Below are positions 7,949-16,046 of a stretch of DNA of 52,255 nucleotides, piece after piece. The translations under genes and the position numbers were made by a program. Position 1 is the first letter of the stretch; every line of letters begins with the position of its first letter. The notes under the pieces are model-generated. The model ran no database searches, was not told where the DNA came from, and worked only from the letters and a program-made list of their open reading frames with translations. Source of the DNA: Lachnospiraceae bacterium (GTDB lineage: Bacteria; Bacillota; Clostridia; Lachnospirales; Lachnospiraceae); assembly GCA_017526985.1 (NCBI GenBank), contig JAFXQR010000026.1, forward strand, positions 1-52,255, written 5' to 3'.

Positions 7949-9532
7949 ATGAAAGAAATAATCGAAAGCGGAAAGACAGCCCTTGGTATCGAGTTCGGCT
8001 CCACCAGAATCAAAGCCGTTCTGATCGATGAAAAAGGCGCAACACTGGCATCCGGCAGCCATGGCTGGGAGAATCAGTATGAAAACGGCGTATGGACCTA
8101 TAGCCTGGATATGATCTGGAACGGTCTGCAGGACGCATATGCAGAACTGGCAGCCGATGTGCAGAAGCAGTACGGCGTACCCTTGAAGAAGATCGGATCC
8201 ATCGGATTTTCCGCAATGATGCACGGATATATGGCATTTGACAAGAACGGCGAACTGCTGGTTCCGTTCCGTACATGGCGTAACACGATCACTGAGGAAG
8301 CAGCCGGCAAGCTGACCAAGGCGCTGGGCTTCAATATCCCGCAGCGCTGGAGCATTTCCCATCTGTATCAGGCGATCCTGAACAAAGAAGATCATGTGAA
8401 GGACATCACCTTCTTCACCACACTGGCAGGCTATATCCACTGGAAACTGACCGGTGAAAAGGTGCTGGGTGTGGGTGATGCATCCGGTATGTTCCCGATT
8501 GACTCTACGACCGGAGATTACAACAAGGCTTATGTAGCAAAGTTTGATGAGATGATCGCTCCCTGCGGTTTCGCATGGAAGCTGGAAGATATCCTGCCGA
8601 AGTCACTTTCCGCAGGTGAGGCAGCAGGTACTTTGACCGTAGAAGGCGCAAAACTGCTGGATGTGAGCGGTGAGCTGGAAGCCGGTATCCCGCTGTGCCC
8701 GCCGGAAGGCGATGCAGGTACCGGTATGGTAGCGACCAACAGTGTGGCGGGACGCACCGGTAATGTATCCGCAGGTACTTCCGTATTTGCCATGATCGTT
8801 ATGGAAAAAGCGCTGAAGGGCGTGCACGAAGAGATCGATGTAGTGACCACGCCGGAAGGTAAGGATGTGGCAATGGTACACTGCAACAACTGTACTTCCG
8901 AGATAAATGCGTGGGCAAAACTGTTTGCCCAGTATTCCGAGGCCATGGGTATGCCGGTGGATATGGATAAGCTTTACACCACGATGTTTACCGCAGCCAT
9001 GAGCGGCGCACCGGATTGCGGCGGTCTGATGGGCTTCAACTACTTCTCCGGAGAGCCGGTAACCGGTTTTGCGGAAGGCCGTCCGGTATTTGCCCGTTCC
9101 GTAAACGCAGACTTTTCCTTTGCGAACTTTATGCGTCTGCAGCTGTTCTCCGCGTTGAGCACTTTGAAGTACGGTATGGACATCCTGTTTAAGGAAGAAG
9201 ATGTAAAGGTAGACTGCCTGTATGGCCACGGTGGTTATTTCAAGACGAAGGAAGCAGGCCAGCGCATTCTTTCCGCAGCCGTAAACGGCCCGGTGACCGT
9301 TATGGAGACCGCAGGAGAAGGTGGTGCGTGGGGGATCGCCCTGCTGGCACTGTATATGACCAAGAAGATAGGATCTCTTTCCGATTTCCTGAAGAACGAG
9401 ATCTTTGCAGGTCAGGAAGGCAGCACCGTAACGGCTACCGCAGAAGAAGTTGCCGGATTTGACCGGTTTATGCAGGCATTTGTGAAGGCTCTGCCGTTGG
9501 AGAAAGCTGCCATCGAGTCTATTGCAGAGTAA
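7949..9532 (+). CDS. FGGY-family carbohydrate kinase, ribulokinase-like
   Basis: A 527-residue cytoplasmic sugar kinase. The N-terminal phosphate loop is [15 protein letters not shown] (residues 13-27), and the catalytic aspartate is D255 in [14 protein letters not shown]. From memory, the sequence resembles the Bacteroides arabinose-operon kinase group rather than classical AraB. It most likely phosphorylates L-ribulose to L-ribulose 5-phosphate, because AraD, which uses that product, follows 244 bases later; xylulokinase activity is the alternative. The start at 7949 is chosen over an in-frame ATG at 7934 because GAGGAGG lies between them, correctly spaced for 7949. No arabinose isomerase gene (araA) is in the window. 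A cre-like site and two dispersed repeats lie upstream. Confidence 0.85.
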   Translation: MKEIIESGKTALGIEFGSTRIKAVLIDEKGATLASGSHGWENQYENGVWTYSLDMIWNGLQDAYAELAADVQKQYGVPLKKIGSIGFSAMMHGYMAFDKNGELLVPFRTWRNTITEEAAGKLTKALGFNIPQRWSISHLYQAILNKEDHVKDITFFTTLAGYIHWKLTGEKVLGVGDASGMFPIDSTTGDYNKAYVAKFDEMIAPCGFAWKLEDILPKSLSAGEAAGTLTVEGAKLLDVSGELEAGIPLCPPEGDAGTGMVATNSVAGRTGNVSAGTSVFAMIVMEKALKGVHEEIDVVTTPEGKDVAMVHCNNCTSEINAWAKLFAQYSEAMGMPVDMDKLYTTMFTAAMSGAPDCGGLMGFNYFSGEPVTGFAEGRPVFARSVNADFSFANFMRLQLFSALSTLKYGMDILFKEEDVKVDCLYGHGGYFKTKEAGQRILSAAVNGPVTVMETAGEGGAWGIALLALYMTKKIGSLSDFLKNEIFAGQEGSTVTATAEEVAGFDRFMQAFVKALPLEKAAIESIAE

Positions 9533-9567
9533 AGAATTATCGGAGCTGTTTTTGAATAGTGTTATCA

Positions 9568-9693
9568 CTTGCCTTCCACTTGAGAAGGGCGATAGTGTAC
9601 CAAATGCACCTTGCCTTCCCCTTGAGAAGGGCGATAGCGTACCGATTGCACCTTGCCTTCCCCTTGAGAAGGGCGATAGCGTACCGACTGCAC
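9568..9693 (+). repeat. Tandem repeat, three 42-bp units derived from a REP-like element
   Basis: Units start at 9568, 9610 and 9652, each beginning CTTGCCTTCC. The first half matches repeat family A; the second half (AAGGGCGATAGCGTACC) differs. The array runs directly into a full family A copy. Because 42 is a multiple of 3, frames stay open on both strands, but no supported gene is here. Confidence 0.8.
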
Positions 9694-9695
9694 CT

Positions 9696-9737
9696 TGCCT
9701 TCCCCTTGAGGGGAAGGTGGCCGAAGGCCGGATGAGG
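9696..9737 (+). repeat. REP-like dispersed repeat, family A, copy 2
   Basis: Identical in the visible 42 bases to copy 1 at 7772-7813, including both hairpins. It caps the three-unit tandem array upstream of araD. Confidence 0.8.
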
Positions 9738-9776
9738 TGTTGCAGAACAGTCGAAATGTAAGAAAGGAACCAAATC

Positions 9777-10472
9777 ATGTTAGAAGAACTCAAAGAAAAA
9801 GTATATTTAGCAAACATGGAGCTCCCGAAGCGCCATTTGGTAACTTATACCTGGGGCAATGTCAGCCAGATCGACCGCGCATCCGGTCTGTTCGTCATCA
9901 AGCCCAGCGGCGTGGACTACGAGACCATGACGCCGGATGATATGGTAGTCATGGATCTGGACGGCAACCGTGTGGAAGGCCGTTACAAACCGTCTTCCGA
10001 TACACCGACCCATCTGGAACTGTACAAGAAGTACGAAGGCATCGGCGGTGTGGTACATACCCACTCTCCGGAAGCAACTTCCTGGGCGCAGGCCGGCCGC
10101 AGCATTCCTCTGTACGGTACCACACATGCGGATTATTTCTTCGGTGAGATCCCTTGCGCGAGAAGCCTGACACCGGAGGAGATCAACGGTGCTTATGAGA
10201 CCAATACCGGTCTGGTGATCATCGAGACCTTTGAAAAACTGGGCATCAATCCGCTCTATACACCGGGCGTACTGTGCACCAATCACGGTCCCTTCACCTG
10301 GGGCAAGGATGCTTTTGAGGCGGTACACAATGCAGTGGTGCTCGAAGAAGTGGCTAAGATGGCACTCAAGACCGAGCTGATCAACCCGCAGGTAAAGCCG
10401 GCACCGGACTGCATCCGTGACAAGCATTTCTTCCGTAAGCATGGTGAGAATGCCTATTACGGACAGAACTAA
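9777..10472 (+). CDS. araD: L-ribulose-5-phosphate 4-epimerase
   Basis: A 231-residue class II aldolase-family zinc enzyme converting L-ribulose 5-phosphate to D-xylulose 5-phosphate, the last step of bacterial arabinose use. Residues match the E. coli AraD site with an offset of one: D75, H94, H96 and H170 as metal ligands, D119 and Y228 as catalytic residues. The length equals that of E. coli AraD. The ATG at 9777 follows AGAAAGGAACC. The kinase upstream supplies its substrate, and the split transketolase can take its product. No araA is nearby, so the isomerase must be encoded elsewhere. Confidence 0.95.
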   Translation: MLEELKEKVYLANMELPKRHLVTYTWGNVSQIDRASGLFVIKPSGVDYETMTPDDMVVMDLDGNRVEGRYKPSSDTPTHLELYKKYEGIGGVVHTHSPEATSWAQAGRSIPLYGTTHADYFFGEIPCARSLTPEEINGAYETNTGLVIIETFEKLGINPLYTPGVLCTNHGPFTWGKDAFEAVHNAVVLEEVAKMALKTELINPQVKPAPDCIRDKHFFRKHGENAYYGQN

Positions 10473-10483
10473 AAGGATATTCT

Positions 10484-11023
10484 ATGGGATTATTTGATCT
10501 GTTTCGGAAAAAGAAGCCGGAGAATGCGCCGCCGGATACCGGGAAAAGTAAGATCGATCCGATCGTATTATCCGGTACCATACATACCATCGATGATGAT
10601 ATAGGTTTTGCGTATGAGATCGATGATACCTTTCGGCAAACGAAGTCGCATGCTATGGAAGTAGAGGCGCTGTCGGTATATGCGTATGGCAAAGAGGAAT
10701 GGACGGAAGCGGATAATCCCAGTGTGTCCGTACTGACCGATGACCGGATCTTAGACGCGATCGAAGAATATAAGGAAAAGGGAACCGTGAGCGATGTCCT
10801 GCAATACGAAGCAGCGGAAGGAATGTTTTTGTTTCGTGCAGTGATGGAGTATTACGGGGACCGGATCTACTATTATGCCTTTGAAGCGGAACGGGAAGAG
10901 GCGGTATGGCAGCTTGGCCTGTGTATGATGTATCCCAAAGAATACGAAAATACCGAGAATGAAGCGATACTGAAGCGAGTTCTGGACGAAGTGGCCAAGA
11001 CTTTTCGGCAATATGATGATTGA
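10484..11023 (+). CDS. Hypothetical protein, 179 aa
   Basis: A soluble, acidic protein of no family I recognise. It begins MGLFDLFRKKKPE, a short amphipathic or basic start seen in many small peripheral proteins, then has an alternating beta and helical pattern, with a helix-rich C-terminal half (residues 85-175). No membrane segment, signal peptide or metal motif is seen. AAGGATA precedes the ATG. It lies 11 bases after araD and overlaps the DUF6171 gene by 11 bases, so it is probably co-transcribed with both. A link to arabinose use rests on position only. Confidence 0.65.
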   Translation: MGLFDLFRKKKPENAPPDTGKSKIDPIVLSGTIHTIDDDIGFAYEIDDTFRQTKSHAMEVEALSVYAYGKEEWTEADNPSVSVLTDDRILDAIEEYKEKGTVSDVLQYEAAEGMFLFRAVMEYYGDRIYYYAFEAEREEAVWQLGLCMMYPKEYENTENEAILKRVLDEVAKTFRQYDD

Positions 11024-11285
11024 TAACGAAAATACAAACCATAAGATCTGCCGCAAATGCCTCATCGCCGCACAGGCGGAGGCATTTGATGTGGCGGCAG
11101 AGATGGATCGTTTCCTGGCTATGCTCAAACCTGAGGATCTGGCCGGAGACAATCTTTTTTCCAAACGCATTTCTATCTGCAAAGACTGTTCTTATCTTCT
11201 GGGCGCTACCTGCAATGCCTGCGGGTGTTATGTGGAATTCCGCGCCAATGTAGCGCATAGCAACTGTCCAAAAAAGAAGTGGTGA
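11013..11285 (+). CDS. DUF6171-like cysteine-rich small protein
   Basis: A 90-residue protein with several cysteine pairs: CRKCL near the N-terminus, CKDC near residue 56, then CNACGC and a final CPKKKW. The pattern predicts zinc binding (treble-clef or ribbon type) and resembles the DUF6171 family of Clostridia, whose function is unknown. The start overlaps the upstream gene by 11 bases, with a second in-frame ATG one codon later. It is likely the last gene of the araD transcript. It is followed by the 23-bp repeat array. Confidence 0.7.
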   Translation: MMIDNENTNHKICRKCLIAAQAEAFDVAAEMDRFLAMLKPEDLAGDNLFSKRISICKDCSYLLGATCNACGCYVEFRANVAHSNCPKKKW

Positions 11286-11290
11286 TTCCT

Positions 11291-11451
11291 GCCAAAGCCA
11301 TCAACGAAAATGTGCCAAATCCATCAATGAAAATCTGCCAAATCCATCAATAAAAATCTGTCAAAACCATCAATGAAAATGTGCCAAAGTCATCAATGGA
11401 AACGCGCCAAATCCATCAATAAAAACTTGCCAAAGTCATCAATGAGAGATA
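11291..11451 (+). repeat. Seven 23-bp tandem repeats ahead of the AAA/DUF4143 gene
   Basis: Units start at 11291, 11314, 11337, 11360, 11383, 11406 and 11429, all exactly 23 bases. The consensus core is GCCAAATCCATCAATGAAAA. The last unit supplies part of the -35 box of the downstream promoter. The units are not palindromic. The roughly two-turn spacing suits an array of protein binding sites on one DNA face (inference). Confidence 0.9.
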
Positions 11452-11455
11452 TAAT
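11427..11455 (+). promoter_or_regulatory. Promoter of the AAA/DUF4143 gene, built into the repeat array
   Basis: TTGCCA at 11427-11432, a 17-base spacer and TATAAT at 11450-11455. The -35 box spans the junction of repeat units 6 and 7, and most of the spacer is unit 7. Confidence 0.7.
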
Positions 11456-11484
11456 ATGCTTAAATATCAGGAGGTTAAGGCATT

Positions 11485-12762
11485 ATGGCAGATACATATT
11501 ATGATAGGATTTGTGATCGGATTTTATCAGAGAAACTGGAAGCAAAAGGTGCGGTTTTAGTAAAAGGTGCAAAATGGTGCGGAAAGACGACTACCGCTGC
11601 TCATATTGCCAAATCCGTCATATATATGGAAGATCCATCCAAGAAGAAGCAGTATTTGGCTATTGCGGATATGGATCCGGCTCAGTTATTGCAGGGAGAA
11701 GTGCCGCATCTGATCGATGAATGGCAATTAGCGCCGAAATTGTGGGATGCAATTCGTTTTGAAGTGGATCAAAGAGATGATTTTGGTCAGTTTATATTGA
11801 CCGGTTCGGCGGTGCCGCCAGATCTCAGTGAAATATCTCATACAGGAACTGGAAGGATCACATCGCTACTTATGAGACCGATGTCCTTGTTTGAATCCGG
11901 AGAGTCTAATGGAAGTGTATCCTTAAGAGGATTGTTTTCCAAAGAGCATGATGTGAACGGAATCGGGGAACAAACTCTGGAGGATATTGCATTTTTGATA
12001 TGTAGGGGGGGCTGGCCGAAGGCAATCGGAAGATCAAAAAAGATTGCCCTTGCGCAGGCACCGGATTATTATGATGCGGTAGTGGAATCAGATATATCCA
12101 GAGTGGATAATGTAGTGCGTGATGCAAACAGAGCAAGGCGAGTGCTGAGAGCCTATGCCAGAAGTGTTGCATCAGAAGCAACCATAGCATCGATCCTGAA
12201 CGATGTAAAAGAAGATGAGGCAGACAGTTTCAGTGAAAATACATTAAGATCATATATTTCGGCACTTAAGAAAATATTCGTGATTGAGGATACACCGGCA
12301 TGGAATCCCAATCTCAGGTCGAAAACAGCAGCGAGAAGCTCTGACACAAGGTACTTTGTCGATCCTTCTATCGCGACAGCTGCGCTGGGAATAGGACCCA
12401 ATGACCTTATCAACGATTTGGCTACTATGGGACTGATCTTTGAGAACTTATGCGTGCGGGATCTGAGGGTATATGCAGAATCTCTCGATGGGAATGTCTA
12501 TCATTATAGGGACAAAAGCGGTCTGGAATGTGACACGGTAATCCATTTGAAAAATGGAAGATACGGGTTGGTAGAGATCAAGCTGGGTGGTGACAAGCTG
12601 ATTGAAGAGGGGGCGGCCAATCTCCTAAAGCTGAAAGAAAAGATCGATACGGATAAAATGGGTGGACCGGCATTTATGATGGTATTATGTGCGGTGGCTC
12701 CTTTTGCTTATAAAAGAAGGGATGGCGTGTTTGTTGTGCCAATAGGATGCTTGAGGAATTGA
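11485..12762 (+). CDS. AAA-family ATPase with DUF4143 C-terminal domain
   Basis: A 425-residue soluble protein of the AAA_14/DUF4143 type. The Walker A motif is GAKWCGKTT (28-36), Walker B is HLIDEW (D78, E79) and a sensor-like LTGSA sits at 105-109. The DUF4143 region covers about 200-400 and carries a PD-(D/E)XK-like pattern, D350 followed by E364-I-K366, as in many nuclease-fold proteins. AGGAGG precedes the ATG. Such proteins are very common in anaerobes and are of unknown function. Base composition and codon use are more AT-rich than in the araD region, and the next genes are also AT-rich, which suggests an acquired block from 11286 to about 14200 (inference). Confidence 0.85.
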   Translation: MADTYYDRICDRILSEKLEAKGAVLVKGAKWCGKTTTAAHIAKSVIYMEDPSKKKQYLAIADMDPAQLLQGEVPHLIDEWQLAPKLWDAIRFEVDQRDDFGQFILTGSAVPPDLSEISHTGTGRITSLLMRPMSLFESGESNGSVSLRGLFSKEHDVNGIGEQTLEDIAFLICRGGWPKAIGRSKKIALAQAPDYYDAVVESDISRVDNVVRDANRARRVLRAYARSVASEATIASILNDVKEDEADSFSENTLRSYISALKKIFVIEDTPAWNPNLRSKTAARSSDTRYFVDPSIATAALGIGPNDLINDLATMGLIFENLCVRDLRVYAESLDGNVYHYRDKSGLECDTVIHLKNGRYGLVEIKLGGDKLIEEGAANLLKLKEKIDTDKMGGPAFMMVLCAVAPFAYKRRDGVFVVPIGCLRN

Positions 12763-12837
12763 AATGAAACATATGACTTGGTATAGGACTGATTATTTTA
12801 TAATGATAAGACATAGAACTGAGAGCAGATAGAATAA

Positions 12838-13062
12838 TTATTGTTCAGAATTTTTTGTATTTGAAAAGCATAGAAGATAATCAGGAGAAACATTATACAA
12901 TTTACACAATGTGATTAGATGGTGAATTGGTAGTTCGTTTGCACCGCGTTCATAGCGGGCATACATGGTCTGGGAAGTTCCGAGTCGTGATGCTACATAT
13001 TCTTGTGTATAATCAGAGTCTTCGCGCAAATCACGCATTCTACGAAGATATGGATATTCCAT
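12838..13062 (-). CDS. XRE-family helix-turn-helix repressor, 74 aa
   Basis: A small Cro/CI-type DNA-binding protein, little more than one helix-turn-helix domain. The recognition region reads YTQEYVASRLGTSQTMYARYERG (residues about 18-40), the typical XRE pattern. GGGAG lies 7 bases before the start. A perfect 41-bp palindrome begins 49 bases upstream and overlaps the expected -35 of its own promoter (a TATAAT lies at 13107-13102 on the minus strand), so autorepression is likely. It is convergent with the AAA/DUF4143 gene. Proteins of this size often guard toxin-antitoxin or mobile modules; no clear toxin partner is seen here. Confidence 0.85.
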   Translation of the reverse strand: MEYPYLRRMRDLREDSDYTQEYVASRLGTSQTMYARYERGANELPIHHLITLCKLYNVSPDYLLCFSNTKNSEQ

Positions 13063-13110
13063 AGTAATTCTCCCACACGAAATTACATAACCCTATATTT
13101 CATTATATAA

Positions 13111-13151
13111 AGTACAGATATTTACTATTGAAAATAGTAAATATCTGTACT
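13111..13151. repeat. Perfect 19-bp inverted repeat (41-bp palindrome), likely XRE operator
   Basis: Arms 13111-13129 and 13133-13151 are exact reverse complements, separated by GAA. Each arm reads AGTACAGATATTTACTATT. The site covers the -35 region of the leftward XRE promoter and nearly the whole rightward promoter, as expected for a bidirectional operator. Confidence 0.85.
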
Positions 13152-13156
13152 AAAAT
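13128..13156 (+). promoter_or_regulatory. Rightward promoter inside the palindrome
   Basis: TTGAAA at 13128-13133, a 17-base spacer and TAAAAT at 13151-13156. It would drive the small ORF and the SHOCT-like genes downstream. Confidence 0.5.
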
Positions 13157-13168
13157 TGTTTTAAGGGA

Positions 13169-13285
13169 ATGAACAGATTAGTTTATAATCGGGTAAATAT
13201 CGATTATGAAGATGGGGATTTATATGAGATTGCGCTAGAAGGACAAGAAATTGTAATGCTATTTTCAATAAAGGTGAAGGGGTGA
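13169..13285 (+). CDS. Possible 38-aa small protein or gene remnant
   Basis: ATG at 13169, stop at 13283. The predicted peptide starts MNRLVYNRVNIDYEDGDLY and has a protein-like composition. The AAGGGA before it is only directly adjacent to the ATG, so translation initiation looks poor. It may be the remnant of a longer gene. No family is recognised. Confidence 0.25.
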   Translation: MNRLVYNRVNIDYEDGDLYEIALEGQEIVMLFSIKVKG

Positions 13286-13378
13286 ATAACTATTTTGATA
13301 AAAACAGTTATATAAAAGGAAAATTATGAAAGTATCGCCGTTTTCCTAAATATGTGATAAAAGAAAGGGGGATTTGGG

Positions 13379-13690
13379 ATGATTTATTATTGTTTAGGAT
13401 GTAGCAGATTCTTGTTAAAATCACATTGCAGCCGTTGTGGAAGTGGTGGTAATTGTGTCAGTACGGGCTATAGCGAGAAACAATGGAATGAACTTACAGA
13501 GCGGAGTAAAAATAGTGTAAAAAAGAAATTGAGTTCTGGATTGACAAATCAAAGAATTATAGAAATCGTAGATGAGTTGATAAAAAGGAAACAATTGTTT
13601 GATAAAGGCGTGATTACCGATGCAGAGTTCAAAACATTGAAAACAGAAAAAATAAGAGAAATTAAAAATATAATTTGTGAAGGTATTTGA
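13379..13690 (+). CDS. Small zinc-ribbon and SHOCT-like protein
   Basis: 103 residues. The first 30 contain CLGC and CSRCGSGGNC, a probable zinc ribbon. The last 40 (DELIKRKQLFDKGVITDAEF and onward) match the SHOCT short C-terminal pattern, a helical hairpin placed at the end of many unrelated proteins. AAAGGGGG precedes the ATG. The downstream gene also ends in a SHOCT-like segment and starts 17 bases after this one, so the two are probably one operon under the palindrome promoter. Function is unknown. Confidence 0.65.
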   Translation: MIYYCLGCSRFLLKSHCSRCGSGGNCVSTGYSEKQWNELTERSKNSVKKKLSSGLTNQRIIEIVDELIKRKQLFDKGVITDAEFKTLKTEKIREIKNIICEGI

Positions 13691-13706
13691 TCTGGAGGAA
13701 AACGAT

Positions 13707-14021
13707 ATGAATTGGATAGGTATTTTAGTGGCGGCGTCGTTATTGGGACTGATTCCGGCATCTATTGCATCGAAAAAGGGTAGGGATTTTTCGATTTGGT
13801 GGCTTTATGGAACATTAATATTCATAGTAGCTCTTATACATGCAATTTTTTTGGAAGATTATTCGGGTTCAGGAAATGCAAATATGACGACTTCATCAAC
13901 AAAAACAACAGCAGATGTTTTGCTTAAATTTAAGGAAGCGTTGGATATAGAAGCAGTTACACAAGAGGAATATGTGTCATTATCTGAATATTACAAAAAT
14001 GTAGGAGATAATAAATTATAG
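13707..14021 (+). CDS. Small membrane protein with SHOCT-like tail
   Basis: 104 residues. It has two hydrophobic segments, roughly residues 3-21 (IGILVAASLLGLIPASI) and 32-50 (WWLYGTLIFIVALIHAIF), separated by the basic loop ASKKGRDFS, then a polar linker and a helical SHOCT-like end (LLKFKEALDIEAVTQEEY). The start at 13707 is chosen because TGGAGGA lies before it; an in-frame ATG 30 bases upstream overlaps the previous gene and has no ribosome site. The shared tail with the previous protein suggests they interact or share a partner (inference). Confidence 0.65.
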   Translation: MNWIGILVAASLLGLIPASIASKKGRDFSIWWLYGTLIFIVALIHAIFLEDYSGSGNANMTTSSTKTTADVLLKFKEALDIEAVTQEEYVSLSEYYKNVGDNKL

Positions 14022-14023
14022 AA

Positions 14024-14122
14024 TTGAAGAAAATCTGTGATATCAAGGACTTCTTGAATATTTATGATGCAGATATAACAGAAAAGCAGCAGTCTTTCGG
14101 TGACTGCCCGAAGAAGTGGTAG
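14024..14122 (+). pseudogene. Possible remnant of a small protein gene
   Basis: A 32-codon open frame from a TTG reads LKKICDIKDFLNIYDADITE and ends FGDCPKKW, similar in its last residues to the end of the DUF6171-like protein at 11013-11285. There is no ribosome site. The remainder up to 14282 holds only the leftward terminator of the VWA gene. Confidence 0.2.
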
Positions 14123-14227
14123 GTTTTTGAAGAATTTAACAAGAGTATTTTTTGTAAAGAGCTGATTTTGTATAACCCGAGGTAGAAAAAATTATAGTTT
14201 TGAAAAAATTAAATATCTCTTTTCGAA

Positions 14228-14260
14228 ATAAAACAGAGCAGACCTTTTCGATCTGCTCTG
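14228..14260 (-). terminator. Terminator of the leftward VWA lipoprotein gene
   Basis: A 9-bp stem CAGAGCAGA (14234-14242) pairs with 14252-14260; on the minus strand it is followed by TTTTATTT. Confidence 0.7.
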
Positions 14261-14282
14261 TAATGTAAGAATGCTTTTATGC

Positions 14283-16046
14283 TCAGTTGTTCTCCGCTAC
14301 CTTTTCTGCGATGTACAGGAACTCTGCGCGGAAGTCATCGGTCATCACCTTCGGATCTTGTTTCAGACGATCGATGATGTCGTCGTAGGTGGAGGTGCCT
14401 GCATATTCGGAATCTCTCAGCAGCATTCCGAACTGCGCCACACCGGCCGCCCAGGAAGTATCGTTATCCATGGTGTCACTGATCATATCTTTGGTGACCG
14501 GATAGGTTCGCAGCTCACTGGTATTGCCGTCCGGCTCTTTGTAACGGATGTTGACGGCCAGCAGCTCGTCACTGTTATCCGTGGACACTGCATCATTGCC
14601 ATAGCGGGAATCTACCCCGGGGATCTCAAATGCGGAATCGTTCAGGACCACCTCATACAGTACGGTCACACACTGGTCGGAACCAACCTCGCCGCCGTCC
14701 TTGGTATCATCCGCAAAATCTTCTGCAGCCATTGCGCGGTTTTCATACCCCACCAGACGATAACCCTTTACCTGCGCGGGATTAAATTCCACCTGGAATT
14801 TTACATCCTTTGCCACGGTATACAATGTCGACCACATCTCGTCTTTCAGTACTCGCTCTGCTTCTGCGCTGCAGTCTACGAATGCATAGTTGCCGTTGCC
14901 GTGATCTGCCAGCGCTTCCATCTTGTCATCCTGATAGTTGCCTTCCCCAAAGCCTAAGCAGGATAAGAATACGCCGCTTTCTTTTTCGTCTTCGATCAGT
15001 TCGATCAGACCGGACTCGGAAGATACACCCACATTCAGATCGCCGTCCGTTGCCAGGATCACACGGTTGTTGCCGCCTTCAATAAAGTATTTCTCTGCGA
15101 TCTCATATGCTTTCTTGATACCGCCTTCCCCGTTGGTGGAACCGTAAGCTTCCAGATCATCGATCGCATCTATGATCTTCTGGTGCTCATCTCCGCGTGC
15201 GCCTTCCAGGGCCACTTCGCAGGTACCTGCATAGGTGACGATGGATACGGTATCGTTCTGAGTCAGTTCTGCCTGCAGTGTCTTGAAGGCTTCCTGCGCC
15301 AGCGGCAGTTTGTTGTTGTTAAACATGGAACCGGAGGTATCGATCAGAAATACGATATTGCTGCCTTTTTCCGGAGCGACTTCTTCCGCTCTTACACCCA
15401 CACGCAGCAGCAAGGTATCGTCATTCCACGGGCAGGGTGTTACGGATGTCACGACACCGAATTTTTCACCGTCTGCCGGCTTTGCGTAATCGTAGTTGAA
15501 GTAATTGACCATTTCCTCGATACGGATCGCATCGCCGCTGATACCGAAACCGTCATTCTGGTATACACTGCGGCGGAAGTTAGAATACACTGCGGTATCT
15601 ACATCGGCGCCAAAAGTAGAGAATGGCTGGGTATTTACGGATACAAAACCGGATTCTTTGATCGCGTTGTAGTTTTCGGTGTTCCAGTCTACATCATGCG
15701 TAACTCCGACATAGCCGGTATTGCCGTTTGATATGGACTGCGTTGTTGCTCCGGATACTGCTGCCGCATCACACTCCTCTGTGCAGACCGTTGCCGAAAA
15801 CATCATCATCCCGCCATTCGAGTACTCGTAATCATAGGAATACAGGCCATCATAACGCTCGCCCACTTCTTTGATCCGCGCATTGATCTCGCGCTGGCTG
15901 TAATGCGGTGCCTGTGTCGGCGTTGGTGTGACTTCTCCGCTTGTAACCACATGACCGGCCAGAGTACCGCGGCTTGCCGCCTGCGGACCGCATGCTGCAA
16001 GGGTGATGGTCATCAAAAATGCGACTGCCAGATTTCTTTTCTTCAT
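14283..16046 (-). CDS. VWA-domain lipoprotein, YfbK-like (leftward paralogue)
   Basis: A 587-residue predicted surface lipoprotein. The signal peptide MKKRNLAVAFLMTITLAAC ends in a lipobox with C19. A Thr/Pro-rich linker with PTPTQAP follows. Residues about 135-195 form the VWA N-terminal extension (FSTFGADVDTAVYSNFRRS), then the VWA domain with MIDAS motif DTSGSM at 236-241, and a C-terminal DUF3520-like domain (from about 420). The start at 16046 is set by GGGAGGAATTG. It is divergent from a paralogue whose VWA and C-terminal regions are very close in sequence, while the first 120 residues differ strongly. YfbK-like proteins are thought to bind metal-dependent protein ligands; the partner here is unknown. 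Confidence 0.9.
   Translation of the reverse strand: MKKRNLAVAFLMTITLAACGPQAASRGTLAGHVVTSGEVTPTPTQAPHYSQREINARIKEVGERYDGLYSYDYEYSNGGMMMFSATVCTEECDAAAVSGATTQSISNGNTGYVGVTHDVDWNTENYNAIKESGFVSVNTQPFSTFGADVDTAVYSNFRRSVYQNDGFGISGDAIRIEEMVNYFNYDYAKPADGEKFGVVTSVTPCPWNDDTLLLRVGVRAEEVAPEKGSNIVFLIDTSGSMFNNNKLPLAQEAFKTLQAELTQNDTVSIVTYAGTCEVALEGARGDEHQKIIDAIDDLEAYGSTNGEGGIKKAYEIAEKYFIEGGNNRVILATDGDLNVGVSSESGLIELIEDEKESGVFLSCLGFGEGNYQDDKMEALADHGNGNYAFVDCSAEAERVLKDEMWSTLYTVAKDVKFQVEFNPAQVKGYRLVGYENRAMAAEDFADDTKDGGEVGSDQCVTVLYEVVLNDSAFEIPGVDSRYGNDAVSTDNSDELLAVNIRYKEPDGNTSELRTYPVTKDMISDTMDNDTSWAAGVAQFGMLLRDSEYAGTSTYDDIIDRLKQDPKVMTDDFRAEFLYIAEKVAENN

Larger units (their letters stand above)
13063..13378. other. 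Intergenic control region around the XRE palindrome
   Basis: An AT-rich region that holds the palindrome, a rightward promoter and a 38-codon open frame, each listed separately. From 13286 to 13378 I see only the AT-rich leader of the next gene, with GAAAGGGGG as its ribosome site. Confidence 0.6.

Noticed and set aside
9522-9761. Open frame of 79 codons with repeated LPLEKGDSVP units
   Set aside because: It is produced by the 42-bp tandem DNA repeat, overlaps the kinase end, lacks a ribosome site, and the opposite strand is equally open.
11291-11451. Repeat array considered as a CRISPR
   Set aside because: The 23-bp units are contiguous with no unique spacers, and no cas gene is nearby.
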